Shown here: in pieces, positions 45,520-54,942 of the stretch
Layout: each line of letters begins with the position of its first letter
How positions within the stretch are numbered: position 1 is the stretch's first letter
DNA from: an uncultured Alphaproteobacteria bacterium
Lineage (GTDB): Bacteria; Pseudomonadota; Alphaproteobacteria; Caulobacterales; Aquidulcibacteraceae
Assembly: GCA_902826335.1 (NCBI GenBank)
Contig: CADEEL010000007.1
Coordinates: 40,773 to 104,772, forward strand
Length of the DNA stretch: 64,000 bases
Direction: 5' to 3'
Made by a program: the position numbers and the translations under genes
The notes under the pieces: model-generated
Told to the model about the DNA's origin: nothing
The model's database searches: none
What the model saw: only the letters and a program-made list of their open reading frames with translations

Positions 45520-48500
45520 ATGGCCTGGAACATCTCAGCCGGCGCGATCCGCAATCCGATCCCGCCCATCCTGCTCATCGTGGCGCTCTTGTTCGCCGGA
45601 TTCACCGCGTATTTCCGCCTGCCCATCAACCAATTGCCCAATATCGAGTTTCCTGAATTCTCCGTCACCGTGGCGCAACCGGGCGCAGCGCCCGCGGAGT
45701 TGGAGACGCAGATCGCTCAGCGCGTCGAGGCCGCGCTCACCAGCGTCGAGGGCGTCAAGCGCGTCACCACGCAAATCTCACCCGGCGTGTCGACCACGAT
45801 CATCGAACTGCAATTGGGCGCAGACATTTCGCGCGCCGTCGAGGATGCGCGCGACGCGCTCTCGCGCATCCGCTCGGAATTGCCGGCCGACATCAACGAG
45901 CCGGTGATCCAGCGCGACGAAGCGGCCGCCGAGCCCATCGCCTATTACGCGCTGCGGGCCGACGCGATGACGGCGCAGGAATTGTCCTGGTTTATCGACA
46001 ACGATCTGTCGCGCGAATTGCTCGCCGTGAACGGCATCAGCCGCATCACGCGGCTGGGCGGCGTCGATCGCGAAGTGCGCGTCGAACTCGATCCGGAGCG
46101 ATTGTCCGCCTACGGCGTCTCGGCGAACGCGGTGAGCACGCAATTGCGGGCGCTCAACGCCGATCTGCCCGGCGGGCAGGCGCAAGTCGGCGGCCAGGCC
46201 CAATCCATTCGCACGCTCGGCGGCGCGCAAAGCGTTTCGGCCCTTGCGGAGGTGCGCGTCAACGGCGCCGACGGGCGCGTGCTGCGCCTCGCCGATCTCG
46301 GGACGGTCACCGACGGGGCGAGCGACGTCAACGCCATTTCGCGCTTCGATGGGCAGGTGGTGGTCGGCTTCCTGGTCGCGCGCGCCAAGGGTTCAAGCGA
46401 AGTGCATGTGTTCGACGCCATGGAGCGTCGCCTTGAAGAAGTGACGCGCGCCAATCCCGGCGTGCGTTTCGAACTCATCGGCACGCCGGTCAATTTCGTG
46501 CGCGGCATGCATGAAGGCTCGATCGAGGCCTTGATCGAAGGCGCGCTGCTGGCTTGTCTTGTGGTCTTTCTGATCTTGCGCGATTGGCGCGCGACGCTGA
46601 TCTCAGCGGCCGCGATTCCGCTCTCTGTAATCCCCACATTCGCGGTGCTGGAGCTGCTCGATTTCACGCTCAACATGATGACGCTGATCGCGCTCGGCCT
46701 CGTCGCGGGCGTGCTGGTCGATGACGCCATCGTCGAGATCGAAAACATCGTGCGCCACATACGCATGGGTAAAACACCTTATGAGGCGGCGCTGGAGGCG
46801 GCGGACGAGATCGGCCTCGCCGTCGTCGCCACGACAGCGACGATCATCGCGGTGTTTGTGCCGGTCTCGTTCATGAGCGGCGTGACGGGGCAATTTTTCA
46901 AGGAATTCGGGCTCACGGTCGCGTTCGCGGCGTTTTTCTCCCTCATCGTCGCGCGGCTCATCACGCCGATGATGGCGGCCTTCTTCCTCAAGGATCGCGG
47001 CCACACCGAGCCCAGGGGCGCGCTCGTTGAAACCTATCGCGGGACGCTGGCCTTCGCGATCCGCCGCCCGGCGGCGACTGTGGCGATGGGTTTTGCGATT
47101 TTCGTCGTCTCCATCCTCGCGGCGACAACCGTGCCATTCACCTTCATCCCGCGCCTCGACAATGGCTCGATCGCGGTCGATGTGGAGATACCGCCAGGCA
47201 CGCCCATTCATGACGCCGATCGCGCCTTGCAGCGCATGGCGCTGGCGATCGGCGCGACGCCGGATGTGGACAATGTGTTCACCACGGTGCGCGGCGTCGA
47301 TGGCGCGGCGACGACCGGCTCGATCAACGCCAATCTGGTTCCCCGCGAAGACCGCGACCGCAGCGCCTACCAAGTGCAGCAGTCGCTGCGCCCGACGCTG
47401 GCGCAATTTCCGGACTTCCGCACGTCGTTCCTCAATTTTCAGGGCGGCGGACGCGGCTCGGACGTGACGGTGCAATTCGTCGGCCAGGATCCCGCGCGCG
47501 TGAACGCCGCCGCCGAAGCGCTCACCGCGCGCATGCGGCGCATGGACATTTTAACAGACGTGCGTTCGTCCTCCGCGCTGCAGAGGCCAGAAATTCAAAT
47601 CCGTCCGCGTCCGGAAGATATTACGCGTCTTGGCGTCACTGCCGCGGACCTCGCGGCCGCGGTGCGCATCGCCACCAGCGGCGACGTGGACCAGAACCTC
47701 GCCCGATTCGATCTCGCCGACCGGCAAATTCCGATCCGCGTGCTCATTCGGCCCGATCAACGCGGCGATCTGGGCGCCATCCGCGCGCTTCCCGTGCGCT
47801 CCACAAACGGCGCGCCCGTGCGGCTCGACGCTGTGGCGGACGTGAGCTTTGCGCTCGGCGAGGCCGCGATCGAGCGGCGGGACCGCGAACGCGCCGTTAC
47901 AGTCTCGGCCAATGTTGTCGGCGCCGAGCCGGGTTCGGCGCAAGCCGCGGTGCTCAATCTGCCGGAGGCGCGTAATCCGCCCGCCGGCGTGCGCCTCGCC
48001 GTTTCAGGCGATACCGAGCAGACGCAGGAGATGTTCGCCTCCTTCACCACGGCGATGATCTGGGGCGTGCTGCTGATCTACGCCGTGCTGGTCCTGCTGT
48101 TTCGTGATTTCTTCCAGCCGATCACCATCATGTTCGCGCTGCCGCTCTCCATTGGCGGCGCGTTCGCCGGCCTGATGATCTCCAACCAGCCGCTCTCGCT
48201 GTTCGCGCTCATTGGCCTGCTCATGCTGATGGGCATCGTGACAAAAAATTCGATCCTTTTGGTCGATTTCGCCATCGAGCAGATTCACAACGGTATGAGC
48301 CGCACCCAGGCGCTCATGGAAGCCGGCATGAAGCGCGCCCGGCCGATCCTGATGACGACATTCGCCATGGCCGCCGGCATGATCCCGGCGGCGGCCGGCT
48401 GGGGCGTGGACGGCACGCTGCGCCAAGGCATGGGTTCGGCCGTGATCGGCGGGTTGATGCTCTCGACGTTGCTTAGTCTTGTGTTCGTGCCAGCCATGTT

Positions 48501-48588
48501 CGTGTTGATCGACAGGCTCGAGAAAATCGTGAAGCCGCTGTTTTCACGCGTCACGACGCGCGCGCCGGCGCGCCGCCCGGCCGAGTAA
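45520..48588 (+). CDS. RND efflux pump inner-membrane transporter (AcrB/MdtB type)
   Basis: 1022 residues, 12 helices and two large periplasmic loops. The proton-relay acids are in GVLVDDAIVEIENIVRH (helix 4) and the matching Lys is in TKNSILLVDFAIEQ (helix 10). The start RNPIPPILLIVALLFAGFTAYFRLPINQLP and FSVTVAQPGAAPAELETQI are typical. It is a proton-driven multidrug exporter (HAE-1-like); substrates cannot be told. It starts three bases after the fusion-protein gene. Confidence 0.96.
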   Translation: MAWNISAGAIRNPIPPILLIVALLFAGFTAYFRLPINQLPNIEFPEFSVTVAQPGAAPAELETQIAQRVEAALTSVEGVKRVTTQISPGVSTTIIELQLGADISRAVEDARDALSRIRSELPADINEPVIQRDEAAAEPIAYYALRADAMTAQELSWFIDNDLSRELLAVNGISRITRLGGVDREVRVELDPERLSAYGVSANAVSTQLRALNADLPGGQAQVGGQAQSIRTLGGAQSVSALAEVRVNGADGRVLRLADLGTVTDGASDVNAISRFDGQVVVGFLVARAKGSSEVHVFDAMERRLEEVTRANPGVRFELIGTPVNFVRGMHEGSIEALIEGALLACLVVFLILRDWRATLISAAAIPLSVIPTFAVLELLDFTLNMMTLIALGLVAGVLVDDAIVEIENIVRHIRMGKTPYEAALEAADEIGLAVVATTATIIAVFVPVSFMSGVTGQFFKEFGLTVAFAAFFSLIVARLITPMMAAFFLKDRGHTEPRGALVETYRGTLAFAIRRPAATVAMGFAIFVVSILAATTVPFTFIPRLDNGSIAVDVEIPPGTPIHDADRALQRMALAIGATPDVDNVFTTVRGVDGAATTGSINANLVPREDRDRSAYQVQQSLRPTLAQFPDFRTSFLNFQGGGRGSDVTVQFVGQDPARVNAAAEALTARMRRMDILTDVRSSSALQRPEIQIRPRPEDITRLGVTAADLAAAVRIATSGDVDQNLARFDLADRQIPIRVLIRPDQRGDLGAIRALPVRSTNGAPVRLDAVADVSFALGEAAIERRDRERAVTVSANVVGAEPGSAQAAVLNLPEARNPPAGVRLAVSGDTEQTQEMFASFTTAMIWGVLLIYAVLVLLFRDFFQPITIMFALPLSIGGAFAGLMISNQPLSLFALIGLLMLMGIVTKNSILLVDFAIEQIHNGMSRTQALMEAGMKRARPILMTTFAMAAGMIPAAAGWGVDGTLRQGMGSAVIGGLMLSTLLSLVFVPAMFVLIDRLEKIVKPLFSRVTTRAPARRPAE

Positions 48589-48609
48589 TACTGGCCGGTT
48601 ATGCGGCGA

Positions 48610-48963
48610 TTACAGCGCGCCCTGATGGGCCCAGATCAGCGCGGCGTTGATCGCAAAGCAGCTGAGCGACACGGCGAACAGCGGCGAGACGCGCCGTCCC
48701 CGATGCGCGCGCCATTCGAGCCAGGCGCCCAGCGCGACCAGCACCGCGGATGCGGCCAGGACCTGCGCCTCGCTGGCATGCAGCATCGCGTGCAGGCCGC
48801 CAACGAAACCGCTCACCATATTGAGGCCCGCCGAAGCGCCCAGCCCCGCCGCCAGGAGAGTCAGAGCGATCGGGCCGCCACAACAGAGCACGTGCGCACC
48901 GACCACGGCGGCGTGCGCGACATGGGCGCGGCCGGCGTCCTGGGTGACGTTATGTTGTAACAT
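48610..48963 (-). CDS. Small membrane protein with vicinal Cys (MerC/MerT-like)
   Basis: 117 residues with three or four helices. Helix 1 carries VVGAHVLCCGGPIALTLLAAGLG, a Cys-Cys-Gly-Gly-Pro motif like that of MerT/MerC-type metal permeases. Later helices read AQVLAASAVLVALGAWLEW and LFAVSLSCFAINAALIW. The ATG 48963 sits inside a palindrome that closely matches the alphaproteobacterial Zur box, so zinc control is likely. It may move or sense a soft metal ion; the name MerC-like is a similarity only. Confidence 0.75.
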   Translation of the reverse strand: MLQHNVTQDAGRAHVAHAAVVGAHVLCCGGPIALTLLAAGLGASAGLNMVSGFVGGLHAMLHASEAQVLAASAVLVALGAWLEWRAHRGRRVSPLFAVSLSCFAINAALIWAHQGAL

Positions 48964-48965
48964 AA
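48950..48965. promoter_or_regulatory. Zur-box-like palindrome over the start of the Cys-Cys membrane protein
   Basis: TTATGTTGTAACATAA has perfect seven-base arms around GT, one base from the known alphaproteobacterial Zur operator core TTATGTTATAACATAA. It covers the start codon of the 48610-48963 gene, in the position where a repressor would block transcript start. Other metalloregulators with similar AT palindromes cannot be excluded. Confidence 0.65.
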
Positions 48966-49062
48966 AGCTCGTTTAATCGCTCGCTTCGCCCGGGTCAAGC
49001 CGGCCCGGCGCGCTTGCTCCCCACGTCAAAGCAGCGCATGAAAACAGCCTTAGAGGTTCGCC

Positions 49063-49209
49063 ATGATCGCCGCCTTCATCCTCATTCGCGACGTGCTGCT
49101 GTCCATCGCGCTGGCATGGATCGGCGTACAGTACGAACCGGCGCCGCGCGTGCATGGCGATGGCTGTGGGTCGCAACGCGAGGCCTGCGACCAGGGCGCG
49201 CCACACTAA
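49063..49209 (+). CDS. Possible small membrane peptide (48 aa)
   Basis: A 48-codon frame from ATG 49063 with GAGG six bases upstream (TTAGAGGTTCGCC). It encodes MIAAFILIRDVLLSIALAWIG, one hydrophobic helix, then a short tail with two Cys (GDGCGSQREACD). It is isolated between a minus-strand gene and the coiled-coil gene. The ribosome-binding site and helix make it plausible, but there is no homology evidence. Confidence 0.45.
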   Translation: MIAAFILIRDVLLSIALAWIGVQYEPAPRVHGDGCGSQREACDQGAPH

Positions 49210-49335
49210 ACTTCGTTAATATTGACGGCGTGAAGCGAATGACCGCGCCTTCAGCGGCGACGCGGCCTTGAATCCGGGCGCACGGCGCGCTTTTGTACGA
49301 CGCCCCTCTTAAGGGGACCGCGCGCAGAGGTGGGT

Positions 49336-51075
49336 ATGGACGGCGCAAATTCTGAAATTGAGCCGCTCCCAGTCGTCTCGGAGCGGGAGACGCCCGGCCA
49401 GTTGATCTGGGTGATGTCCCTCGCCGTGGGCGCTTTGTGGATCGCGGCGGCCGCACTGGCCGCCTATCGCTATATCGGTTTTGACCGGCTTGCGGCGCTC
49501 GATCCGGTGGCGCTGGCGCTTTTGGTCGCGGTGGGCGTCCTGCCCGCGCTCATGGTGTTGCTCGCGGGCGCGGCGGCCCGCGAAGGCGCACGTGCGCGCC
49601 ACGAAGCCAAGCGGCTGGCGGACGCCGCAGCTGGCCTTCTCAACCCCGCCGCGCATTCGGAATCGGCAGCCCGCCGCCTCGCGGTGGCGGTGCGCGGTGA
49701 GATCAGCGCGCTCGACCGGGCGATCGAGCAGACGCTCACCAAACTTCATGAGGTCGAAGCCAGCGTCACCAAACAGACCTACGCGGTCAACCACGTGGCG
49801 GCGGCGGCGAAGCGCGGCGCGGACGCCATGATCTCCGGCATGGAGCATGAGCGCGCGGAGCTGCTGCGCATCGCCGAGGATCTCAATGGCCAGGCCGCGC
49901 TCATCAGCCACCACATCGCCGGCCACACGCAATCGATCGCCGAAGCGGCGCGGTTCGCGGAAGCCGAGGTGCGCGCGGCCGACGAGGCGCTCGATGCGCG
50001 GCTCAATTCGTTCGGCGCGGCCGCGGCCTTGATCACGGACCGCACGCAGGAACTCACGGGCGCGGCCGCCGCCAGCGCGGACAGCGCGCTGCGCCTCGAA
50101 ACGGCGCTGACCAGCGCGTTGGAGACGCTTTCGCGTGCGACGCAATTGACGGATGCGGCGCGCCATTCGGCCGAGGCGGCCGCGCAAGCGGCCAACAGCA
50201 CTGCCGGCGCAATGCGCGACACCACCTCGCGGGCTATTGAAGAGGCCCGCCGCGCGGCCGATCTCATTCGTGGCGAAGCCGCCTCGGTTGAGCGCGAGGC
50301 GAGCCAGGCATTGTCAAATTTGCGCGACGCGGCCGAGCAGGCGCGCGGCGCCGCCCGCGCGGCGCGCAGCGCCGTCGAGCCACCAAGCGAAGCGCCGCGT
50401 CAACCGATGCCATTGGCCGTACCGGCGCCGCCGCGCCGCATGTCCAGCTTCGCGAAGGGCCCCGCCGATGTTCGCGCCCAGGCGCCGGCGCCGCCGGCTC
50501 AAGCGCCGGCCCCCGCGCCCAGCGTTCCCAACACCGGCTTCGGCGAACCGCCGCGCGCGCCAGCCGGCAATGGCGCCGCAGACGGCGCCTGGACGTGGCG
50601 GGAATTGCTCTCCTCCATGGATGACGATGAATCCGCCGCCGCGCCCGCCGCTGGTTCGCCGCCACGTGAGCGCGCCCGCGCCAGGACACGCGATACGATC
50701 CCCGACGATCCAATCGCGCGCCTCACCAAAACCGTCACAGAGCAGCGCGGCCCCCATCCGGTCGCCGCCGTCGCGCTGATCGCCAAGGGCGGCGTCGATC
50801 TCGGCGAAGTGTTCACCGCCTCGACGCTGGACCGCATCGCCCACCGCGCGCGCAATGGCAGTCAGGGCCGGCGCAAGGCCGTGCGCGACGCCGCCGGCCC
50901 AGCGGTCGACCGCGTCAAGGCCCTGCTTTCGCGTGACGCCGCCGCGCGCACGGAAGCCGGCGCGTTTCTACGCAGCGATGGCGCGCGCATCGCCGAGCTT
51001 CTCTCACGCGGGCGCGCCTCGATGAGCGCGGATGCAACCCGCGCCTTCCTCATTCTGGATGCGGCCGAGGGATAA
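49336..51075 (+). CDS. Coiled-coil membrane protein with C-terminal conserved domain
   Basis: 579 residues from ATG 49336 with GAGG upstream. Two helices near residues 26-46 and 55-76 are followed by a long Ala/Glu/Arg coiled coil (about 80-340) resembling chemoreceptor or polar-scaffold helices. A Pro/Ala-rich linker (about 345-430) and a C-terminal domain (WTWRELLSSMDDDE, RIAHRARNGSQGRRKAVRDAAGP, ARIAELLSRGRASMSADATRAFLILDAAEG) complete it. The layout recalls Caulobacterales polarity or envelope proteins, but no named family is recognised. It is followed by arfB, convergent by two bases. Confidence 0.75.
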   Translation: MDGANSEIEPLPVVSERETPGQLIWVMSLAVGALWIAAAALAAYRYIGFDRLAALDPVALALLVAVGVLPALMVLLAGAAAREGARARHEAKRLADAAAGLLNPAAHSESAARRLAVAVRGEISALDRAIEQTLTKLHEVEASVTKQTYAVNHVAAAAKRGADAMISGMEHERAELLRIAEDLNGQAALISHHIAGHTQSIAEAARFAEAEVRAADEALDARLNSFGAAAALITDRTQELTGAAAASADSALRLETALTSALETLSRATQLTDAARHSAEAAAQAANSTAGAMRDTTSRAIEEARRAADLIRGEAASVEREASQALSNLRDAAEQARGAARAARSAVEPPSEAPRQPMPLAVPAPPRRMSSFAKGPADVRAQAPAPPAQAPAPAPSVPNTGFGEPPRAPAGNGAADGAWTWRELLSSMDDDESAAAPAAGSPPRERARARTRDTIPDDPIARLTKTVTEQRGPHPVAAVALIAKGGVDLGEVFTASTLDRIAHRARNGSQGRRKAVRDAAGPAVDRVKALLSRDAAARTEAGAFLRSDGARIAELLSRGRASMSADATRAFLILDAAEG

Positions 51076-51077
51076 GC

Positions 51078-51500
51078 TCAATCCTCCGCGCCCGGCCGGC
51101 CGCGCAGGGATTTGAGTTCGCCGCGCTTGGTTTTGGTGTCGAGGCGTTTGACCTTTGACGAAGCCGTCGGCCGCGTGGCGCGGCGTGGGATCGGCGCCTT
51201 GGCGGCCTGCCTGATCATCTCGCACAGGCGTTCGAGCGCATCAGCGCGGTTGCGCTCCTGGGTGCGGAAGCGCTGGGCCGTCAGCACGATGACGCCCGCC
51301 TCCGTCATCCGCCGCCCGGCGATGCGGGCCAGACGCGCCAGCACATCCGGCGTGAGGGCCGGCGAGTTGCGCGCATCGAAGCGCAGCTGCACGGCGGTGG
51401 AGAGCTTGTTGACATTCTGCCCGCCGGGACCGCCGGCGCGGATGAAGCGCTCCTCGATCTCCCGCTCGTCGATCTCTATGGCCGGCGTCACCGTGATCAT
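51078..51500 (-). CDS. arfB: Peptidyl-tRNA hydrolase/ribosome rescue factor ArfB
   Basis: 140 residues from ATG 51500 (MITVTPAIEID), with GGAGAG upstream. The GGQ loop is in FIRAGGPGGQNVNKLSTAVQLRFD near residues 20-43. The C-terminal basic tail (RRATRPTASSKVKRLDTKTKRGELKSLR) is the part that enters the empty mRNA channel. ArfB frees stalled ribosomes without a stop codon. The extra 14 codons upstream overlap an inverted repeat and are not needed. Confidence 0.94.
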   Translation of the reverse strand: MITVTPAIEIDEREIEERFIRAGGPGGQNVNKLSTAVQLRFDARNSPALTPDVLARLARIAGRRMTEAGVIVLTAQRFRTQERNRADALERLCEMIRQAAKAPIPRRATRPTASSKVKRLDTKTKRGELKSLRGRPGAED

Positions 51501-51536
51501 GTCATCTCTCCGCCGCGAGTCGTATTCAAAGCGTCT

Positions 51537-51590
51537 GGACATAAAGGCGACGCACCGCCTCGGTCACCCGGTCAGGTCGCCTTTATGTCC
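51537..51590. repeat. Perfect 15-base inverted repeat upstream of arfB
   Basis: GGACATAAAGGCGAC at 51537-51551 is repeated inverted at 51576-51590 around a 24-base loop. It lies just upstream of arfB in its probable promoter region. The arms continue imperfectly outward. It may be a mobile-element footprint or a regulator-binding site; a second large inverted repeat starts 28 bases further on. Confidence 0.75.
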
Positions 51591-51618
51591 ATAAAGACGG
51601 TTTGGATTCATGATGTTG

Positions 51619-51694
51619 CTAAAGCGACTTTGGACTTTAAATTCGAGCTTCGTGCGCCACGAAAGTGCGTCGAATTTAAAATCCGTTGCTTTAG
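51619..51694. repeat. Second long inverted repeat in the arfB-lipoprotein gap
   Basis: Outer arms of about 26-28 bases begin CTAAAGC on both sides (51619 onward and 51694 backward) and share GGA(C/T)TTTAAATTCGA before an inner hairpin TTCGTG CGC CACGAA. Mismatches and a two-base bulge make it imperfect. AT-rich TTTAAATTC cores contrast with the surrounding GC. It could form one long hairpin in RNA. It precedes the lipoprotein gene start by 26 bases. Confidence 0.65.
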
Positions 51695-51720
51695 GCTTTG
51701 TTGATGGGCTGGGGGAAACC

Positions 51721-52272
51721 ATGCGACCCTTGATTGCACTGGCGGCGCTGGCGCTGGCGGCGTGTTCGCAAGGCGAGGCGCCGCCGCAAGCCGCCGCGGC
51801 CGGCTGCGCGGCCGAGGCCTCAACGACCTGGGCGGCGGGCGACACGCGCTTTTCCATCGCGGCGCAAACGGCCGGCGCCGATTGCGCGCAGGCGAGCGCC
51901 ACGCTCACCATTCGCGGCGCGGACGGAACCGTCGATTGGACCGAGAGCTTCCCGGCCGCGCAGGTGATGACGCTGGCCGGCGCGCGCGACGCGGCGGCGA
52001 TGCGCGCGGCCCTCACTGATTGGATCGATCCCGCGACGATCGACATGCACACGACGGGCGCCCTGCCCGCCTGGGCGGCCAATGCCGAGACACCCATGCA
52101 GGGCGAGTTCGCCTTCTATCCCGAAGAAGGCATCGCCCGCGCCGAATACGAAGCGCTGCGCGGACGCGATGCGCCGCTCTATTGCTTCGTGCAGGGCATG
52201 GAGAGCGCGGCGTGCCTCGCCTACGAGGACGGGCGGATCGAGAAGATCGGCGTGCAGACGTTTCCGGGTTAG
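51721..52272 (+). CDS. Lipoprotein of unknown family
   Basis: 183 residues from ATG 51721. A lipobox (LALAAC, Cys 15) directs lipidation. The mature part has several Cys (GCAAE, DCAQ, YCFVQGMESAAC) and a TWAAGDTRFSIAAQTAG beginning, ending with EDGRIEKIGVQTFPG. No known family is recognised. The ribosome-binding site is GGGGAA close upstream. It ends with a four-base overlap with the convergent ATPase-like gene. Confidence 0.72.
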   Translation: MRPLIALAALALAACSQGEAPPQAAAAGCAAEASTTWAAGDTRFSIAAQTAGADCAQASATLTIRGADGTVDWTESFPAAQVMTLAGARDAAAMRAALTDWIDPATIDMHTTGALPAWAANAETPMQGEFAFYPEEGIARAEYEALRGRDAPLYCFVQGMESAACLAYEDGRIEKIGVQTFPG

Positions 52273-53702
52273 CCCGCGCCCGGAAGGTGCAACTCGATCC
52301 ATCTCCATAGTCTGCCGACAAGCGTTCGCAACTCGCCAATGGCTGTCAGGCCGCGAATTAATGTCGGTGCCGACGCGATCGCCTGCCAGAATGTCCTTAC
52401 AAACGCGCCGATCGTTATCACGCGCTTTGCCGGAGGAACTGATTCGTTCCCACCCAAGTCCGCCACGGCATCTGCGGCCTTGCCAACGCTTTCATCGAGG
52501 ACTTCACTAAACTCACCTGCCTCGATCCGTTCCACTAGTTCCAAGAATTCTGTCTCCGGAAAATTCGAGACGTTTCTGTAGCGGCTGAGAACTGCTTCAT
52601 ACTCAGCAAAGATCGGAGTTGAGCCACGTATTGCCACGTGATTAGTCGTGATAATTTCCAGCAACTTGACTGCTGCTGGCGGCATAGCGTCCCTCTCACT
52701 TTTTAGTTCCGAGAACATCGCTTCCGCCAGCGCATCCAAATAAACGATATTGGCCCTCTCACCGAGTTCGCATTGATCCGCGAATGCTCTCGTTGCGCGC
52801 TTAGCCGAGTTGGCGATATTCAATGCGTCAAGTTGACCTACGAAATCTCTCGCTAGGGTACCCTGAGCATCCAGCAAATCCTTTCGCGCCGCTTTAGATA
52901 GGTCGCCGGCGTTGTCTGTTCTTGCTGGCTGAGCCTCCAGTTTCTCCTCGCGCCACACAAAAGTGCTTGGCGAAAAGCGCTGGATGTCCACTTCCGTCTC
53001 ATCGTCGACAAGCACGGAGAAGCCAACAAGTCCAGGCACACGCAGCTCCGCCGGGAAAGTTCCGGCCGCTGAAGCAATTACCAATCGAGCGTTCGCGTTT
53101 GCGATCATATGAAATTCAATCTCGAATTTCAGCTTTCCTGCCGTCACTTCCTCGGCGTTCTCGATGTGAATCCAAATAATTCTGGTTCTTCCCGCTCCAA
53201 CCAACGCTTCTCCGAGATCATTGAATGCACGTTGATCAGCCTGAGACATTGATGCTAGAGCCCGGAAACGCAATTCTCTCAGCTGCTCGTTCTTTATGTT
53301 CTTTGAATATAGAGCCAGCTCGTCTAGAATTTCGCCCCTGTCTTGTTTGTCTTCCTCGACCGAATAGTATTTCAACAAAGACCGTACTCTACGCTCTCCG
53401 TAACTCCTAGATGGTTCATGCATATAGGCGCTCCGCGCCTTCCCAAGGCCACCTTCCGCGAACAATGCCTGGACGACTTTCTCCTCAACGACGGTCTGAA
53501 CGTCCCTGTGTCGAAGTCGCTTTTCCTTATCAACAACGAGTACCGATACGTCTTTCAGAGAAGCCACAAGGGCGGCCGCAGCTTCCAGAGCATTCCCTCG
53601 AAAGCCGCTAAGTCCAAGAAAATTTACAGACGGATTGTGAAGACATGCCTCTACGGCCGCCAACAAATTGGTCTGCCTACGAGTCTTCAAGTCTTCCGCC
53701 AT
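52269..53702 (-). CDS. Unrecognised ATPase-like protein with degenerate P-loop, coupled to ivd
   Basis: 477 residues from ATG 53702 (a GTG at 53705 is adjacent), behind GGGGAGGGG. Residues 27-40 (NFLGLSGFRGNALE) sit where a Walker A would be after a hydrophobic strand, but GxGK[S/T] is replaced by GNAL. A Walker-B-like strand RIIWIHIENAEE (174-185) follows, then VDDETEVDIQRFSP. The rest is helical with an amphipathic C-terminus. Its base composition is AT-richer than its neighbours. The ATG overlaps the ivd TGA (TGATG), an odd pairing with a metabolic gene. It may be a STAND- or KAP-like NTPase remnant; function unknown. Confidence 0.7.
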   Translation of the reverse strand: MAEDLKTRRQTNLLAAVEACLHNPSVNFLGLSGFRGNALEAAAALVASLKDVSVLVVDKEKRLRHRDVQTVVEEKVVQALFAEGGLGKARSAYMHEPSRSYGERRVRSLLKYYSVEEDKQDRGEILDELALYSKNIKNEQLRELRFRALASMSQADQRAFNDLGEALVGAGRTRIIWIHIENAEEVTAGKLKFEIEFHMIANANARLVIASAAGTFPAELRVPGLVGFSVLVDDETEVDIQRFSPSTFVWREEKLEAQPARTDNAGDLSKAARKDLLDAQGTLARDFVGQLDALNIANSAKRATRAFADQCELGERANIVYLDALAEAMFSELKSERDAMPPAAVKLLEIITTNHVAIRGSTPIFAEYEAVLSRYRNVSNFPETEFLELVERIEAGEFSEVLDESVGKAADAVADLGGNESVPPAKRVITIGAFVRTFWQAIASAPTLIRGLTAIGELRTLVGRLWRWIELHLPGAG

Positions 53703-54868
53703 CACCCCTCCCCCATCATCTCGCGCCCAATCAAGAACCGCCGCACTTCGTTGGTGCCGGCGCCGATGTCGTAGAGCTTGGCGTCGCGCAGGAGGCGCCC
53801 CGTCGGGTAGTCGTTGATATAGCCATTGCCGCCCAAGGCCTGGATCGCTTCGAGCGCGACCTTCACCGCGTTTTCCGAGGCATAGAGAATGGCGCCGGCC
53901 GCATCCTTGCGCGTGGGCTTGCCCTTATCGGCCGCGCGCGCGACGGCGTAAACATAAGACCGCGCGCTGGAGAGCGCGACATACATATCCGCCAGCTTGG
54001 CCTGCATGAGTTGGAATTCACCGATCGGCCGGCCGAATTGCTTGCGCTCCTTCACATAGGGCACAACCACATCGAGCGCGGCCTGCATAATCCCTAACGG
54101 CCCGGCGGCGAGCACCATGCGCTCATAATCGAGCCCGCTCATCAGCACGCGCACGCCGCCGTTTTCCGGGCCCATCACATTCTCGGCAGGCACCTCGACA
54201 TTGTCGAACACAAGCTCGCCCGTATCGCTGCCGCGCATGCCGACCTTGTCGAGCTTCTGCGACGTCGAAAACCCTTTCATGCCGCGTTCGATCAGGAACG
54301 CCGTGATGCCGCGCGCGCCAGCTTCCGGATCGGTCTTGGCGTACACCACCAACACTTCCGCATGCGGTGCATTGGTGATCCACATCTTGGTTCCATTGAG
54401 GATGTAGCGATCGCCCTTCTTCTCGGCGCGCAGCCGCATGCCGACGACATCGGAGCCCGCGCCGGTTTCGCTCATCGCCAGCGCGCCGACATGTTCGCCG
54501 CTGAGCAACTTTGGCAGATAGCGGCGCTTTTGCTCCGGCCCCGCCCAGCGATGGATCTGGTTGATGCAAAGGTTTGAGTGCGCGCCGTAGGAAAGGCCGA
54601 CGGCGGCCGAGCCGCGCGAAATCTCCTCCATGGCCACGACATGTTCGAGATAGCCGAGGCCCGCGCCGCCCCATTCTTCCGCCACCGTGATTCCATGCAG
54701 GCCCAGTTCGCCAAGGCGCGGCCACAGATCGCGCGGAAACGTGTTGGACTTGTCGATCTCGGCGGCGCGCGGCGCGATCTCGGCATCGGTGAAGCGCCCG
54801 GCGAGGTCGCGGATGGCGTCGGCGTTCTCGCCAAGATCATGATCGAAGTGCGGTGTATTGCGCAGCAT
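53702..54868 (-). CDS. ivd: Isovaleryl-CoA dehydrogenase (acyl-CoA dehydrogenase family)
   Basis: 388 residues from ATG 54868 ([21 protein letters not shown]). Acyl-CoA dehydrogenase motifs: [41 protein letters not shown], and the C-terminal [36 protein letters not shown]. The catalytic Glu in [11 protein letters not shown] near residue 250 is the position used by isovaleryl-CoA dehydrogenases rather than the C-terminal one. It acts in leucine breakdown. No other leucine-degradation genes are in the window. Confidence 0.93.
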   Translation of the reverse strand: MLRNTPHFDHDLGENADAIRDLAGRFTDAEIAPRAAEIDKSNTFPRDLWPRLGELGLHGITVAEEWGGAGLGYLEHVVAMEEISRGSAAVGLSYGAHSNLCINQIHRWAGPEQKRRYLPKLLSGEHVGALAMSETGAGSDVVGMRLRAEKKGDRYILNGTKMWITNAPHAEVLVVYAKTDPEAGARGITAFLIERGMKGFSTSQKLDKVGMRGSDTGELVFDNVEVPAENVMGPENGGVRVLMSGLDYERMVLAAGPLGIMQAALDVVVPYVKERKQFGRPIGEFQLMQAKLADMYVALSSARSYVYAVARAADKGKPTRKDAAGAILYASENAVKVALEAIQALGGNGYINDYPTGRLLRDAKLYDIGAGTNEVRRFLIGREMMGEG

Positions 54869-54942
54869 GGGCGGGATGTATCGCGCGCCCCGAGTCCCCG
54901 CAAATCCGGGCAAAACGCGCCTGTCCGCACGAGAATGGCGCC

